A DNA stretch of 64,000 bases, taken from positions 938,501 through 1,002,500 of the forward strand of contig NZ_CM001240.1 of assembly GCF_000230835.1 (NCBI RefSeq). Direction: 5' to 3'. Below, one piece after another: positions 54,428 to 63,022 of this stretch. Position numbers and translations under genes: made by a program. The notes beneath the pieces are model-generated. The model did no database searches, was not told the DNA's origin, and worked only from the letters and a program-made list of their open reading frames with translations. How positions within the stretch are numbered: the stretch's first letter is position 1; the number at the start of each line of letters is the position of its first letter. Origin of the DNA: Clostridium sp. DL-VIII (GTDB lineage Bacteria; Bacillota; Clostridia; Clostridiales; Clostridiaceae).

Positions 54428-55624
54428 ATGATTTTATTAGACGAAGCAAATAGATGTTTATTATGTAAAAATCCAAGATGTCAAGCAAATTGCCCAATTA
54501 ATACTCCAATTCCAGAAATAATAGCGCTTTATAAAGAAGGAAAACTAAATAAAGCAGGGGAAATTCTATTTAATAATAATCCTCTTTCGGTGATATGTTC
54601 AATTGTCTGTCCACATGAAAGCCAATGTGCAGGAAATTGTATAAGAGGAATAAAGCAAGAACCAGTAAAGTTTTATGAAATAGAAAAGGAAATATCAGAA
54701 AGATATTTGGAACAAGTAAAATTACAGAACTTACCGAAGAATAAGGATAGAATAGCTATAATCGGCGGTGGTCCGGCAGGATTAACAATTGCTTTTATTC
54801 TGGCAAAGAGAGGATATAAAATAACTATATTTGATGCTCATGAGAGAATCGGGGGAGTATTACGATATGGAATTCCTGAATATAGATTACCAAACCACCT
54901 AATTGATAAACTAGAGGACAAGCTAATCGAGCTTGGAGTTATGATTAGACCTAATACTCTTATAGGACCAGTTATAAGTATTGATAGATTATTTGATGAG
55001 GATTATAAGTCTATATTTATTGGAACTGGAGTATGGAATCCTAAAACTTTAAATATCAAGGGGGAAACTTTAGGAAATGTACATTTTGCTATAGATTATT
55101 TAAAATCTCCAGAAACATTTAGATTAGGTAATAGAGTTGCAATAATTGGTGCTGGAAACGTTGCAATGGATGCAGCAAGAACAGCAAAAAGAAATGGGGC
55201 TAGTGAAGTTACAGTTATTTATAGAGGTGACTTTGAAAATATGAGCGCAACAAAAAAAGAAATAGAAGAAGCCAGAGAAGACGGAATTATATTTAAAATA
55301 TGCAGATCTCCAATAGAAATATTTGAAAACGGAATAAAGTTACGTAATACAGAAACAGAAGAAGGAAAAGAAGAATTTTTTGAATGTAACTCTACCATTA
55401 TTGCTGTAAGTCAAAGTCCAAGAACAAATATAGTTTCAAATACAACTAAACTCGAAACTAATAAAGCCGGACTTATCATTGCAGATGAAAAAGGTAATAC
55501 AACAAGGGCAGGAGTATTCAGCTCAGGAGATGTAGTTACAGGTGCTAGAACTGTAGTTGAAGCAGTAGCATATGCAAAAAATGTTGCTGATGCTATAGAA
55601 GAGTATTGTAATTCATATAAATAA
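54428..55624 (+). CDS. GltD-like NAD(P)-dependent flavoprotein with N-terminal Fe-S cysteines
   Basis: A 398-aa FAD oxidoreductase of the glutamate-synthase small-subunit/PreT type. The N-terminal cysteine clusters (CLLCKNPRCQANCP and CSIVCPHESQCAGNC) suit two [4Fe-4S] centres. The FAD-binding IAIIGGGPAGLTIA and the NAD(P)-binding VAIIGAGNVAMDAARTA domains follow, and the FAD end motif is GVFSSGDVVTGARTV. No large GltB-type partner is adjacent; it instead follows two dehydrogenase genes. It could feed electrons between NAD(P)H and an unknown acceptor. At about 400 aa it is shorter than GltD (about 470). Confidence 0.85.
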   Translation: MILLDEANRCLLCKNPRCQANCPINTPIPEIIALYKEGKLNKAGEILFNNNPLSVICSIVCPHESQCAGNCIRGIKQEPVKFYEIEKEISERYLEQVKLQNLPKNKDRIAIIGGGPAGLTIAFILAKRGYKITIFDAHERIGGVLRYGIPEYRLPNHLIDKLEDKLIELGVMIRPNTLIGPVISIDRLFDEDYKSIFIGTGVWNPKTLNIKGETLGNVHFAIDYLKSPETFRLGNRVAIIGAGNVAMDAARTAKRNGASEVTVIYRGDFENMSATKKEIEEAREDGIIFKICRSPIEIFENGIKLRNTETEEGKEEFFECNSTIIAVSQSPRTNIVSNTTKLETNKAGLIIADEKGNTTRAGVFSSGDVVTGARTVVEAVAYAKNVADAIEEYCNSYK

Positions 55625-57346
55625 TTATTTACAGCAAACTACTAACTTACAATATATGGTACAATTAAATTGAACCGGGATAAGCAATACTGAAAGATAT
55701 ACACTATATAAGATATAGACATAGTAATTTTAGATAGAGATTTCAAATGAATACTGCTATTTAGATTGCGATAGATGTAGTTATCTTTTATGCTTTAGTT
55801 AGGTCCATAGCGAGTGCAGAAGGCAAGAACACTTCGCTAGAATAATCCGTTGCCCCGTAAATGTCAAAGCTAAAATATTAAAGGCCATGAATTTTTATGG
55901 TCTTGTTGTGTTTATAAGGATTTAGAAAAATGAAGGTTTATTCTTTAATTTCAGCTGGGACACTTCGGGAAACGTTATTTAGCTAAATGTACATGCCTTC
56001 TTTGTGGTAATGGAGTTTTCTGGTGCAGACTATATAGAAGGTGTTACTATGGCAGTTGGCATATTGTGAAATGTAGATACTCCTGCATACTCAGATAAAA
56101 GTTTTTATTGAAATGTGAGAATTGGAAGAGAAAGTTAATATTTTTATTTTCTAAGAGGATCATTTGAATTTACTTCTAAATTTTAATCGCAGAAAGAGTC
56201 AATACGTAATACCAGAAGCGCTGCTTCTAGTATTACATTGACACTTTCTTCAGAGATTGTTTTTAGTGCAGCGATGGGATTAAAGGCTGCGCCTTAAATC
56301 CAATATAATAATGAGAGGGTATAGAGATAAGGAACTATTCTAAAGATTATAGAGAGGTCCTGTTTGTTTTATTACATGATTTATGGAGAAGCGATGCATA
56401 CGCATAAAGAAAGGGGCGCCTTGGACTTGCCCTCACAGGATAGAGATAAGAATTATTGAAAGGTGAGGGAAGGTCCACAATGTACATGCTTGCCTGCTAG
56501 TCCTTATTAGTAATGGCGTTATTTCCGATTAAGAAATCCAATCACTAAAAATAATAGAAATAAATATTAAAGAGGTAATTATTTTTAGTGATACGATTTC
56601 TTACGCTTCAATAACACTCATTAATAATAATGACAGGCAGAAAAGCAAGTACATTGACGGCGCTATATATAAAAAGGTGGTTTAATAGTAGTTATAATGA
56701 TGAATAGCTTGTAGAAAATGAGTGTTAGAAATGTTAGAGAAAATATGTTGTTTTATATAGGTTGGGAAGTGAACCTACTAGAGTAATTTATTTGAATCTA
56801 GGTGTATAGCAATAAAGCAATTTGTTTAAAGCCATACGATGGGATAGAATTAAAACAAATACTTATCTGACACTTGCATAAAAATGGATCAGTTTGGTAT
56901 CCATATGGAGAAAAAATCTCATAGGTTTGATAGACTTAAAGATAATAATGAAAAAGAATGGCATTTTTGATGTATGAGTGCTGCATAGATAAACAAACAT
57001 GCGAGAAGTACTGATGGGGAAAAGTGCTTGACTATATAGGTGTCGGTTGAGAAGATAGATCATTCGAAGGTAAGCAATTAATACTACAAGAATAAATAGA
57101 TATGTTTGAATCAATATTTTAGAGTTGATGTAGTAAATAAAATTTGTTCTTTAAAAATTAAATAATGCAGTATTCATTTTAATGAAATATGTGATAATAT
57201 AATAAATATAAGATATAGACAATATTTTTAATTTGAATTGTTAGTCGCTATAATACTATTAGTTTATTTGATTGATAGGAGTGATATATTTTAATTCAAT
57301 ATGTTGAAAAATCTTAATGAAATTCATAGGTAAAGGAGAAGTGTTT
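55625..57346. other. 1.7-kb gene-poor decayed region rich in hairpins
   Basis: No intact gene. Short coding-like pieces (for example around 56029, ADYIEGVTMAVG, and around 56879, HKNGSVWYPYGEKIS) are broken by stops in all frames. It contains several inverted repeats: 56191-56249 (29-bp imperfect arms around GAAGCGCTGCTTC), 56277-56301 (GGATTAAAGGC/GCCTTAAATCC), 56422-56477 and 56533-56600. The last two belong to the repeat annotated at 56411. Confidence 0.6.
56411..56610 (+). repeat. ~190-bp structured repeat, copy A
   Basis: Order of parts: GGGGC..CTTGGACTTGCCCTCAC, its partner GTGAGGGAAGGTCCA (stem 56422-56477), a ~55-bp spacer, then a palindrome with arms ATCCAATCACTAAAAATAAT and ATTATTTTTAGTGATACGAT (56533-56600). 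The same order occurs inverted at 62430-62622 with diverged sequence in the first stem. Confidence 0.7.
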
Positions 57347-57885
57347 ATGGCTGAAAATTATGAAGTTATTAAGGCATATGGACCTGTAATTGTCGGAATA
57401 GGATCCCTTCTAGTTGCTTATATCACGAATACAAGAATCTTAAAATCTAAAGCTAAAGAAGAGGACAGAAAGGAAATTGCTAAAAACTTAACGAATTCTA
57501 TGGCCCGTTCACACAATTGAGGAAGAAAAGTAGAATGTTATATCAAATATTTACAAACGATAAAGGACCAGATTACAGAACTTTACCAGCCTTATGAGGA
57601 GATGCTTTTAGTAACAATGATAAAAATTTATTAAAACAAATTATAGAAATAGACAAAGAACTAGAGAAATTAATAGTTGATAAAAGTGGATATGTAGAAG
57701 ATGGTGAATTGAGGGAGTTGTTAGGTAAAGAAGCAACACATTTTAATGTTATAACTCAAGAATTTGAAGGATTAATTACAGGTGAGACAGAAAGATTTAA
57801 TGATTATGTTTTCCCTAGAGAATTAGATGATAGAATAGAAGAAGAGATAAAAAAATTAAATGATAAGCTTATATTGTTGGAGTAA
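57347..57885 (+). pseudogene. Broken membrane-anchored protein gene (frameshift and stop)
   Basis: AAAGGAG precedes an ATG at 57347. The product starts with MAENYEVIKAYGPVIVGIG, a membrane helix (about 10-30) and a basic segment. The frame ends at 57520, but another frame continues smoothly as FYGPF.QLRKKSRMLYQIFTN (shift near 57495). It is interrupted once by a TGA at 57592-57594 and runs on (DAFSNNDKNLLKQIIEIDKE ... LNDKLILLE) to a TAA at 57883. The reconstructed protein is about 180 aa and helical, of unknown function. A terminator follows. Confidence 0.7.
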
Positions 57886-57916
57886 CACGAAAAGAAATGT
57901 TTATATTGTATGATGA

Positions 57917-57954
57917 TACCGCATTATCTAGAATGAATTTGCGGTATTTTTATA
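57917..57954 (+). terminator. Terminator after the broken membrane-protein gene
   Basis: ATACCGCA (57917-57924) and TGCGGTAT (57941-57948), followed by TTTTATATT. Confidence 0.75.
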
Positions 57955-58269
57955 TTCAAAATACTATTAAAGTCAGCAGATAATATAAGTAACTGTCACA
58001 ACCCCATAGTATTATATAAATATAAAGTAGTTAAATATTATTTACCCCTTATTAAATAAATATCAACCAGTATTTAGAATGGTCTATGACACCCTAGTAA
58101 ATCATTCTTTTTTATTTATAGAATCAGATAAATTATAGTATATGAAAGTACCAAAAAGGAAATTTTAAACAACTCCATTAATAAAAATAATTTCAATAAA
58201 TGGATATAGTGTTGCATAAAGAAAAGTTGGATTTTAAGATTATAGTAATGGAGCTTATCTAAAAATAAT

Positions 58270-58384
58270 GTTTTTGGGGAGAGTAATTATACTAACAGAA
58301 AATAAATATTGCAAAGGGGATTGCGAGCACTCACCCCTGTACAATATTTATTTTCTATGGAGCTTAAGTATTTGCCCCAAAAAC
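58270..58384. repeat. 115-nt nested symmetric hairpin
   Basis: Outer arms GTTTTTGGGG (58270) and CCCCAAAAAC (ending 58384), inner arms AGAAAATAAATATTG (58297-58311) and CAATATTTATTTTCT (58342-58356), and core AGGGG/CCCCT are all perfectly complementary and concentric. No gene lies within. The surrounding gap 57955-58500 has no other content apart from the palindrome at 58451. Confidence 0.8.
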
Positions 58385-58450
58385 ACTAGATGCTTGTCCT
58401 ATAATTTTGGTAGTTAATTCCGCAGTTTGTAGAATATTAAAAGTAAATAA

Positions 58451-58487
58451 AATAATCCTGAAGAGGACCTCTTCAGGATTATTTTAT
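58451..58487. terminator. Perfect 16-bp palindrome, probable bidirectional terminator
   Basis: AATAATCCTGAAGAGG (58451-58466), one central A, then CCTCTTCAGGATTATT (58468-58483) and TTATT. It abuts the left end of the IS200-type element. Confidence 0.7.
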
Positions 58488-58621
58488 TGTGTAACAAAGT
58501 AAACCACTTGCTAAGCAAGTGGAAGAAAAAAGGCTTATGCCGTTGAGCAGAAAAAACCTCCTATGCTAAAATAAATGCAGGTCTAGCCAACCGCAAATAA
58601 AAAAGTATAGGAGGATGTCTA

Positions 58622-59098
58622 ATGAAAGACACAAATAGTTTATCTCATACAACATGGAATTGCAAGTATCACATTGTATTCGCACCTAAGTATAGAAGAC
58701 AAGTAATATATGGAAAGATAAAGAATGATATAGGAAAGATACTAAGGAAATTATGTGAATGGAAGGGAGTAGAGATAATAGAAGCAGAAGCCTGTCCGGA
58801 CCATATACATATGTTAGTATCAATACCACCGAAGATAAGCGTATCGAGTTTTATGGGATATCTAAAAGGAAAAAGCAGTTTGATGATATTTGACCAACAT
58901 GCGAATATGAAATACAGATATGGAAATAGAGAATTTTGGTGTCGAGGATATTATGTTGATACAGTAGGAAAAAATAAAAAGAAGATAGAAGAATATATAA
59001 GAAATCAGCTACAAGAAGATTTAGCGTATGAACAAATGAGCATAAAGGAACTAGTTGACCCGTTTACTGGTGAGCCAGTAAAAAAGAGCAATAAATAA
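58622..59098 (+). CDS. tnpA: IS200-type HUH transposase TnpA
   Basis: A complete 158-aa Y1 HUH transposase that cuts single-stranded DNA at hairpin ends. The HUH motif is His61-Ile-His63 in CPDHIHMLVSIPP and the nucleophile is Tyr125 in KIEEYIRNQ, with Gln129. Length is slightly above the usual 130-155 aa. GGAGG precedes the ATG. No accessory tnpB is present, so it is a minimal IS200 rather than IS605. The element's right-end recognition hairpin is disrupted, so it may act only in trans. Confidence 0.95.
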   Translation: MKDTNSLSHTTWNCKYHIVFAPKYRRQVIYGKIKNDIGKILRKLCEWKGVEIIEAEACPDHIHMLVSIPPKISVSSFMGYLKGKSSLMIFDQHANMKYRYGNREFWCRGYYVDTVGKNKKKIEEYIRNQLQEDLAYEQMSIKELVDPFTGEPVKKSNK

Positions 59099-59209
59099 AA
59101 GCCGCTTTAGCGGCAACATGGGAAAACATGCGGGAGGCAGACCCGTTCGGAGGGCTTTCAGCCCAGCCAGTAATAGGCCCTTATAGGGCTGAGCAAACCA
59201 CCGGCTTAG

Positions 59210-60827
59210 CCTAACACCAACAACTTAGCATAGCTTAATTGTATTTTTTTTATTAACTCTAACAATGATTTATATTGATAGAAAATTTGCACTACTCTAT
59301 TAGGCAAAGAAAAGAATCAAAATTTTTTCTTTGCTTAATATTTAAATTTATTATATTTAAAAACTTGGTTTCAAATTACAACTATACTTATTTGATAAAT
59401 TCTTAATCCTTACGTTTGAAGGTTTTTCAGGACGAACTTCAGAAATGTATTTTAACATCTCTGTAATTAGTTTTGTATATTCATTACCCCGTATTGTATC
59501 ATTTACTGTCATCATTATTTTTATTAACTTTTCTTTTAAAAGTCCTATTGCATTATTTTCATTTATATTCTTATTATTTTTATAATTCTTATTATGCATC
59601 AATTGTTTTTTATAAAGTATTTCTTTTAGCTTAGAATTAGCTAAATGTAATGCATCTTGCAAAATATTATATATGAACATTTGTGCAAAAAAAATCTTGA
59701 TAAACAAAACTAGGGAGAAATCCTGTAAATGATTCTATTTTAATTTTATTTTTCAAAGTATTATAAGATATTTCAATGCCCCATCTTCTTCCATATAATT
59801 GTGAAATATCGTTAGTATTAAATTCTTCTTTTAATAAATTTGTCAATAACATTTCATCTGTTTTATCACTAATTTTTACCTTAACCATTCTTAATGTAAT
59901 ACTTTTTTTAGATTTTATTCTAGAACAAAACTCTGGATATTTTCTTTTTAATTTATTAATTCTAGATTTAGTTAATTCTATATTTACTAAATCATCATCA
60001 TTACTAAAGAGAAACTGTTCTTTTTTATAATCAGTTTTTTTGATTATAACAACAAATTTTATATTATTATTTTCTAAGAAATCAAAGAGTTCTATAGATG
60101 GGTAATTACGATCTAACATAACTATTATTTTTTTATAATCAATAATTTGCTTTAACTTTAAAATATTTTCCTTTGCCATTTCAATTTCACTTGTTTTATA
60201 AGGTTTAATTGAAACATCAACAAAAAAATCATTTTCTAAATCATGCATACCTGATGCAGTAGCTCGTGCCATATTTTGTTTTCTTCCATTAGCACTTCTT
60301 CCAAAATAATCTCTATTAATTTTAGTATTCGGAATTTCAAAATCAGTACCATCAATCGCAAAAATTAGATATCCTTTAAATTTCTTTACTTCATTTTTGC
60401 AACAGTTATAAAAGTTTGAAATATAATAAGCGTTTAAAGCTTTAAACACTTCTGGATTTAACTTTCTTCTTTGCTTTAAATAAGCTTCTTTTGTTATATT
60501 TACTTCATTTAGGCCTTTTTGAAATATAAAATATTTTCTTAATTCAAAATCAGTATTTAATCCTTGTTTATTCAAGGAACATAATAATATATCAGATAAT
60601 GGCATAAGTCTTTTTCTTTGAAAAATATTGGGATTATTTCCTCTACTAATAGTCTTCATTTCTTCAGAAAAAATTAATTTATATGAAGTGTCTAGTCTTT
60701 TTACAAAAGTATTAACCATAATCATATACCTCCTCAAAATAAAATTGGGATATGCATTATTGTTACTTTTATTATAATCCGTTTCAGAGGGAATTTACTA
60801 TTAATTTCTTAAGTTGTTGGTGTTAGG
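59210..60827 (-). mobile_element. IS4-type insertion sequence with 18-bp inverted repeats and 5-bp target duplication
   Basis: The ends are CCTAACACCAACAACTTA (59210-59227) and its exact complement (60810-60827). CTTAG flanks both sides (59205-59209 and 60828-60832) as a target duplication. Removing the element and one CTTAG restores the perfect IS200 hairpin AACCACCGG-CTTAG-CCGGTGGTT. Length is 1618 bp with one transposase gene on the minus strand. Confidence 0.92.
59357..60719 (-). pseudogene. IS4-family DDE transposase, frameshifted at a poly-A/T run
   Basis: The first frame (60719 to 59667) carries the IS4-type catalytic Asp residues (FAIDGTDFEIP and VMLDRNYPSIE) and the Glu region (RRWGIEISYNTLKNK). 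The second frame, overlapping from 59707, continues as FFAQMFIYNILQDALHLAN to the stop at 59357. The switch falls on a run of eight A's on the + strand (59687-59694); with seven the two frames join into one 450-residue protein. It is either inactivated by slippage or rescued by transcriptional slippage. GAGGAGG precedes the ATG at 60719. Confidence 0.88.
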
Positions 60828-60828
60828 C

Positions 60829-61014
60829 TTAGCCGGTGGTTATGATTTTAAGTTCAAGCTGTATTGGTCTAGTATCAAGATAATGTTTATATTCTATTTC
60901 ATAATATAAAATTAATTTTCTTCGCCCTTCATAAGGTAATGTATCTACAAGTGAATCAAATTGAGCTTTTGATGCAAAGCCTTTTTCTTTTAAAAGCCAT
61001 GTTGTAAATGTCAT
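60829..61014 (-). pseudogene. Small hypothetical gene truncated by the IS200 insertion
   Basis: AAAGGA precedes an ATG at 61014. The product starts MTFTTWLLKEKGFASKAQF and contains LPYEGRRKLILYYEIEYKHY; its last nine or so residues (LELKIITTG) are encoded by the IS200 right end, and the stop codon falls in the CTTAG target duplication. The native C-terminus is therefore lost. It is a paralogue of the 57-aa protein encoded next (61066). Function unknown. Confidence 0.6.
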
Positions 61015-61065
61015 TAGGACCATTCCTTTCTTTAATATTAATTAGGAACAGAGAGATGAATTTCT

Positions 61066-61239
61066 CTAATCCCATTCAGTCTGGAGGTTATTTAAAAAAT
61101 ATTGGTATTTTTCATGATGATATAAATTAGTTTTTTTAGATTCTTCCTTTGGTAATTTAGATAACCACTCGTTATAGTGACCATATGAATTAAAGGTTTC
61201 TTTAGTAGTAAGCCATTTTGTAAATATAAAATTCCTCAT
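61066..61239 (-). CDS. Small hypothetical protein (57 aa), paralogue of its neighbour
   Basis: A 57-aa protein, MRNFIFTKWLTTKETFNSYG followed by a helical EWLSKLPKEESKKT and YHHEKYQYFLNNL. AAAGGA lies 12 bp before the ATG. The pattern F-x2-WL-x2-K-x3-F-x-S ... LP-x-E ... LY-x3-Y-x3-L is shared with the truncated gene at 60829, so the two arose by duplication. No function is recognised. Confidence 0.55.
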   Translation of the reverse strand: MRNFIFTKWLTTKETFNSYGHYNEWLSKLPKEESKKTNLYHHEKYQYFLNNLQTEWD

Positions 61240-61397
61240 GTTTTCTCAGGTCCTTTCTGAATAGCTATATTATAATTATTGCCTAAATTGCGAACAATAT
61301 TCGCAATAACTTGTACTTATTTGCACATTTTTATTGAAAGTTAAGTATAAGAATTTTAATTATTGGCTAGACTATTTTACAGAGAAGGAGTGGAAGG

Positions 61398-61565
61398 ATA
61401 ATAGAAAATAAAAAGATAATTAGAAAAGCAAAACCACCAACAAAGCAGCTGCATGTAGAATGTGAAATTAAGTTATATGAAGGCTTTGAGGCATATTGTC
61501 ATAGAAATGGTAAAGATGTTAGTAAAGCAATAAGAGGATATATGAAACTATGTATTGGAGAGTAA
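61398..61565 (+). CDS. Small ribbon-helix-helix-like protein, start codon unclear
   Basis: An open frame with AAGGAG 7 bp before an ATA codon (61398) and the product IENKKIIRKAKPPTKQLHVE, then LYEGFEAYCHRNGKDVSKAI, RGYMKLCIGE (55 aa). The C-terminal helix pair resembles CopG/MetJ-type ribbon-helix-helix proteins of plasmids and phages. No ATG, GTG or TTG exists between the in-frame stop at 61368 and the conserved part, so either ATA is used or the start has mutated. Confidence 0.45.
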   Translation: MIENKKIIRKAKPPTKQLHVECEIKLYEGFEAYCHRNGKDVSKAIRGYMKLCIGE

Positions 61566-61689
61566 TTTATAAAAAATGAAAGTACCTAAAAAGGTGCTTT
61601 TTTGTACATAAATAATGTCTAAAATTTATATAAGTGGGCATAATAAAATATGGGAGGAGAGGAACTAAAAAGAAAAGGTGGTCATAAAA

Positions 61690-62076
61690 GTGGAAAAGAG
61701 AAAGTATGAATCAAAAACATTAATAGCAGAATACAGCTATTTAAGTGAAAATGAAGAATTTAAATTTTCAGAAACAGCTTACAGATTAAAAGACAGTTCA
61801 ATAATAATTGAGTATGATGGCGCTCCTTTAAGTCTTTATGGCTTGAAATTAAGCTATAAAAAGAATATAGGAAGAAAAGGTATATTTAGTGTTACTAATT
61901 ATGATTATGAATTTTGGAAGTCATTTAGAGCCGGAATTGAGGGTAGCAGTTTTGTAGATTACGAAGCTGAAAAAAATGAGGATATAGAAAAAGTTAGAGA
62001 AGAATATTATAAACAAGTAAATGCGGAACATGAAAATATATTAGAAAGCCTGTCATGTGAAGAACTGCCATACTAA
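61690..62076 (+). CDS. Uncharacterised protein (128 aa)
   Basis: An unrecognised soluble protein. AAAGGTGG lies 9 bp before a GTG at 61690, which is preferred over the GTG at 61678 inside that site. The N-terminal two thirds look β-rich (KTLIAEYSYLSENEEFKFSE; YDGAPLSLYGLKLSYKK); the C-terminal third is a charged helix (EKNEDIEKVREEYYKQ). It is intact and in the same direction as the small RHH-like gene upstream. Accessory-region context only. Confidence 0.55.
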   Translation: MEKRKYESKTLIAEYSYLSENEEFKFSETAYRLKDSSIIIEYDGAPLSLYGLKLSYKKNIGRKGIFSVTNYDYEFWKSFRAGIEGSSFVDYEAEKNEDIEKVREEYYKQVNAEHENILESLSCEELPY

Positions 62077-62256
62077 ATACATAAGGGGAGAAATTCCCTA
62101 CAAATAAAGGAATAATAAGGACAAGCACTTTGCACCAGTATCTTATGATAAAAGAAAATAGTACAAGCCTTTTTATGAATAATCATCAATGCCTTAAAAA
62201 CAGCATGTCCAACCAGGCACCATAATATCACATAGATTTTTCATATAAACTTTACC

Positions 62257-62322
62257 CATTTATTTAAAATAGAGGTCAAGACCAAAAGCGAAGCGTGTCT
62301 TGAGCTGTATTTTAAATAAATG
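62257..62322. repeat. 66-nt strong hairpin
   Basis: CATTTATTTAAAATA (62257-62271) pairs perfectly with TATTTTAAATAAATG (62308-62322); inner GTCAAGAC pairs with GTCTTGA around a GC-rich AAAAGCGAAGC loop. There is no T tract directly after. Confidence 0.75.
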
Positions 62323-62429
62323 TACCGTGTTATACGAAAAAACTATATAAGAGGTATCTTCTAGAGTTTCTAAATGGGGGCGGTCTTGGACTGGCTTTTT
62401 TAATACCTCTACATAATTAAAAGTAGATA

Positions 62430-62622
62430 ACAGCTTTGAAAATCGTATCACTAAAAATAATTTCACTGTAATATAATTTATTATTTTTAGTGATTGGATT
62501 TTTAGAGCGGAAAAACCATGTAATCAAACATTATAGTAATAAACCTAAGCCTGTCCAAGATGGAATTGCTGTCACGATTACAATAACTTATTAAGCATTA
62601 GTGATAGCAGGTCCAAGCCCCC
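62430..62622 (-). repeat. ~190-bp structured repeat, copy B (inverted)
   Basis: Read on the minus strand: GGGGGCTTGGACCTGCTATC then AC, its partner GTGACAGCA (stem TGCTATCAC/GTGACAGCA), a spacer, then the palindrome ATCCAATCACTAAAAATAAT / ATTATTTTTAGTGATACGAT (62503-62438). It is the same part order as copy A at 56411, in opposite orientation, 6 kb away. Confidence 0.7.
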
Positions 62623-63022
62623 AAAAATTCTTGTCAGCTTGTCTGACCAACTAAACTAAACTTTATCTGTATTTTTTCATACCAGAAACAATAATTATCA
62701 ATGTACCGTAAAAGTACATTAAACAACATTTACAGTCAGAGGGATGGATAAATATTCTTATACATATTTTAAAGAAAGAATTTAACTACATAGTTATATA
62801 TTTTAATTTATTCATTAGAGCCTCCATCCCGAAGTGCCCCACCGGGACAATGTCATCAAGTTATAATTTAATATTTATCCAAAAGCATAAATAAGGAAAA
62901 TAAATCTATTTAGTAGTAGGTTTATTTTTTGGCTAATTTTTTCTATTTGTACTTTTAGATATGTGAAATAAACCATCATCATTACAGATAATAGTTTGTA
63001 AATTAATGTATATTGCTTAGCG

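Larger units (their letters stand above)
58500..60850 (+). mobile_element. IS200/IS605-family element, right end split by another insertion
   Basis: The left end carries the subterminal hairpin CCACTTGC-TAA-GCAAGTGG (58503-58521). tnpA follows, then right-end hairpins GCCGCTTTAGCGGC (59100) and ACCACCGGCTTAGCCGGTGGT. This last hairpin is interrupted exactly in its loop by the IS4-type element (59210-60827). Apart from that insertion the IS200 part is about 730 bp. The outer limits are approximate. Confidence 0.8.
62077..63022. other. 946-bp non-coding, highly structured gap
   Basis: No credible gene. Besides the repeat at 62430 it holds a stem AGAGGTAT (62351) / AATACCTCT (62410), TCCCG-N12-CGGGA at about 62827, and a long-range GGGATGG (62741) / CCATCCC (62823) match. 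This density of pairing in AT-rich DNA is unusual for plain intergenic sequence. Confidence 0.6.

Noticed and set aside
55800..55910. Possible riboswitch in the AGGTCCATAG...GGCCATGAA segment
   Set aside because: No known aptamer core could be recognised and no gene follows.
56863..57114. 83-codon minus-strand frame with hydrophobic residues
   Set aside because: No ribosome site, unusual composition, located in decayed DNA; likely chance.
62830..62860. AGTGCCCC near 62836 as a far attachment site of the tRNA-Trp element
   Set aside because: Eight-base match only, and 20 kb of clearly host genes lie between.
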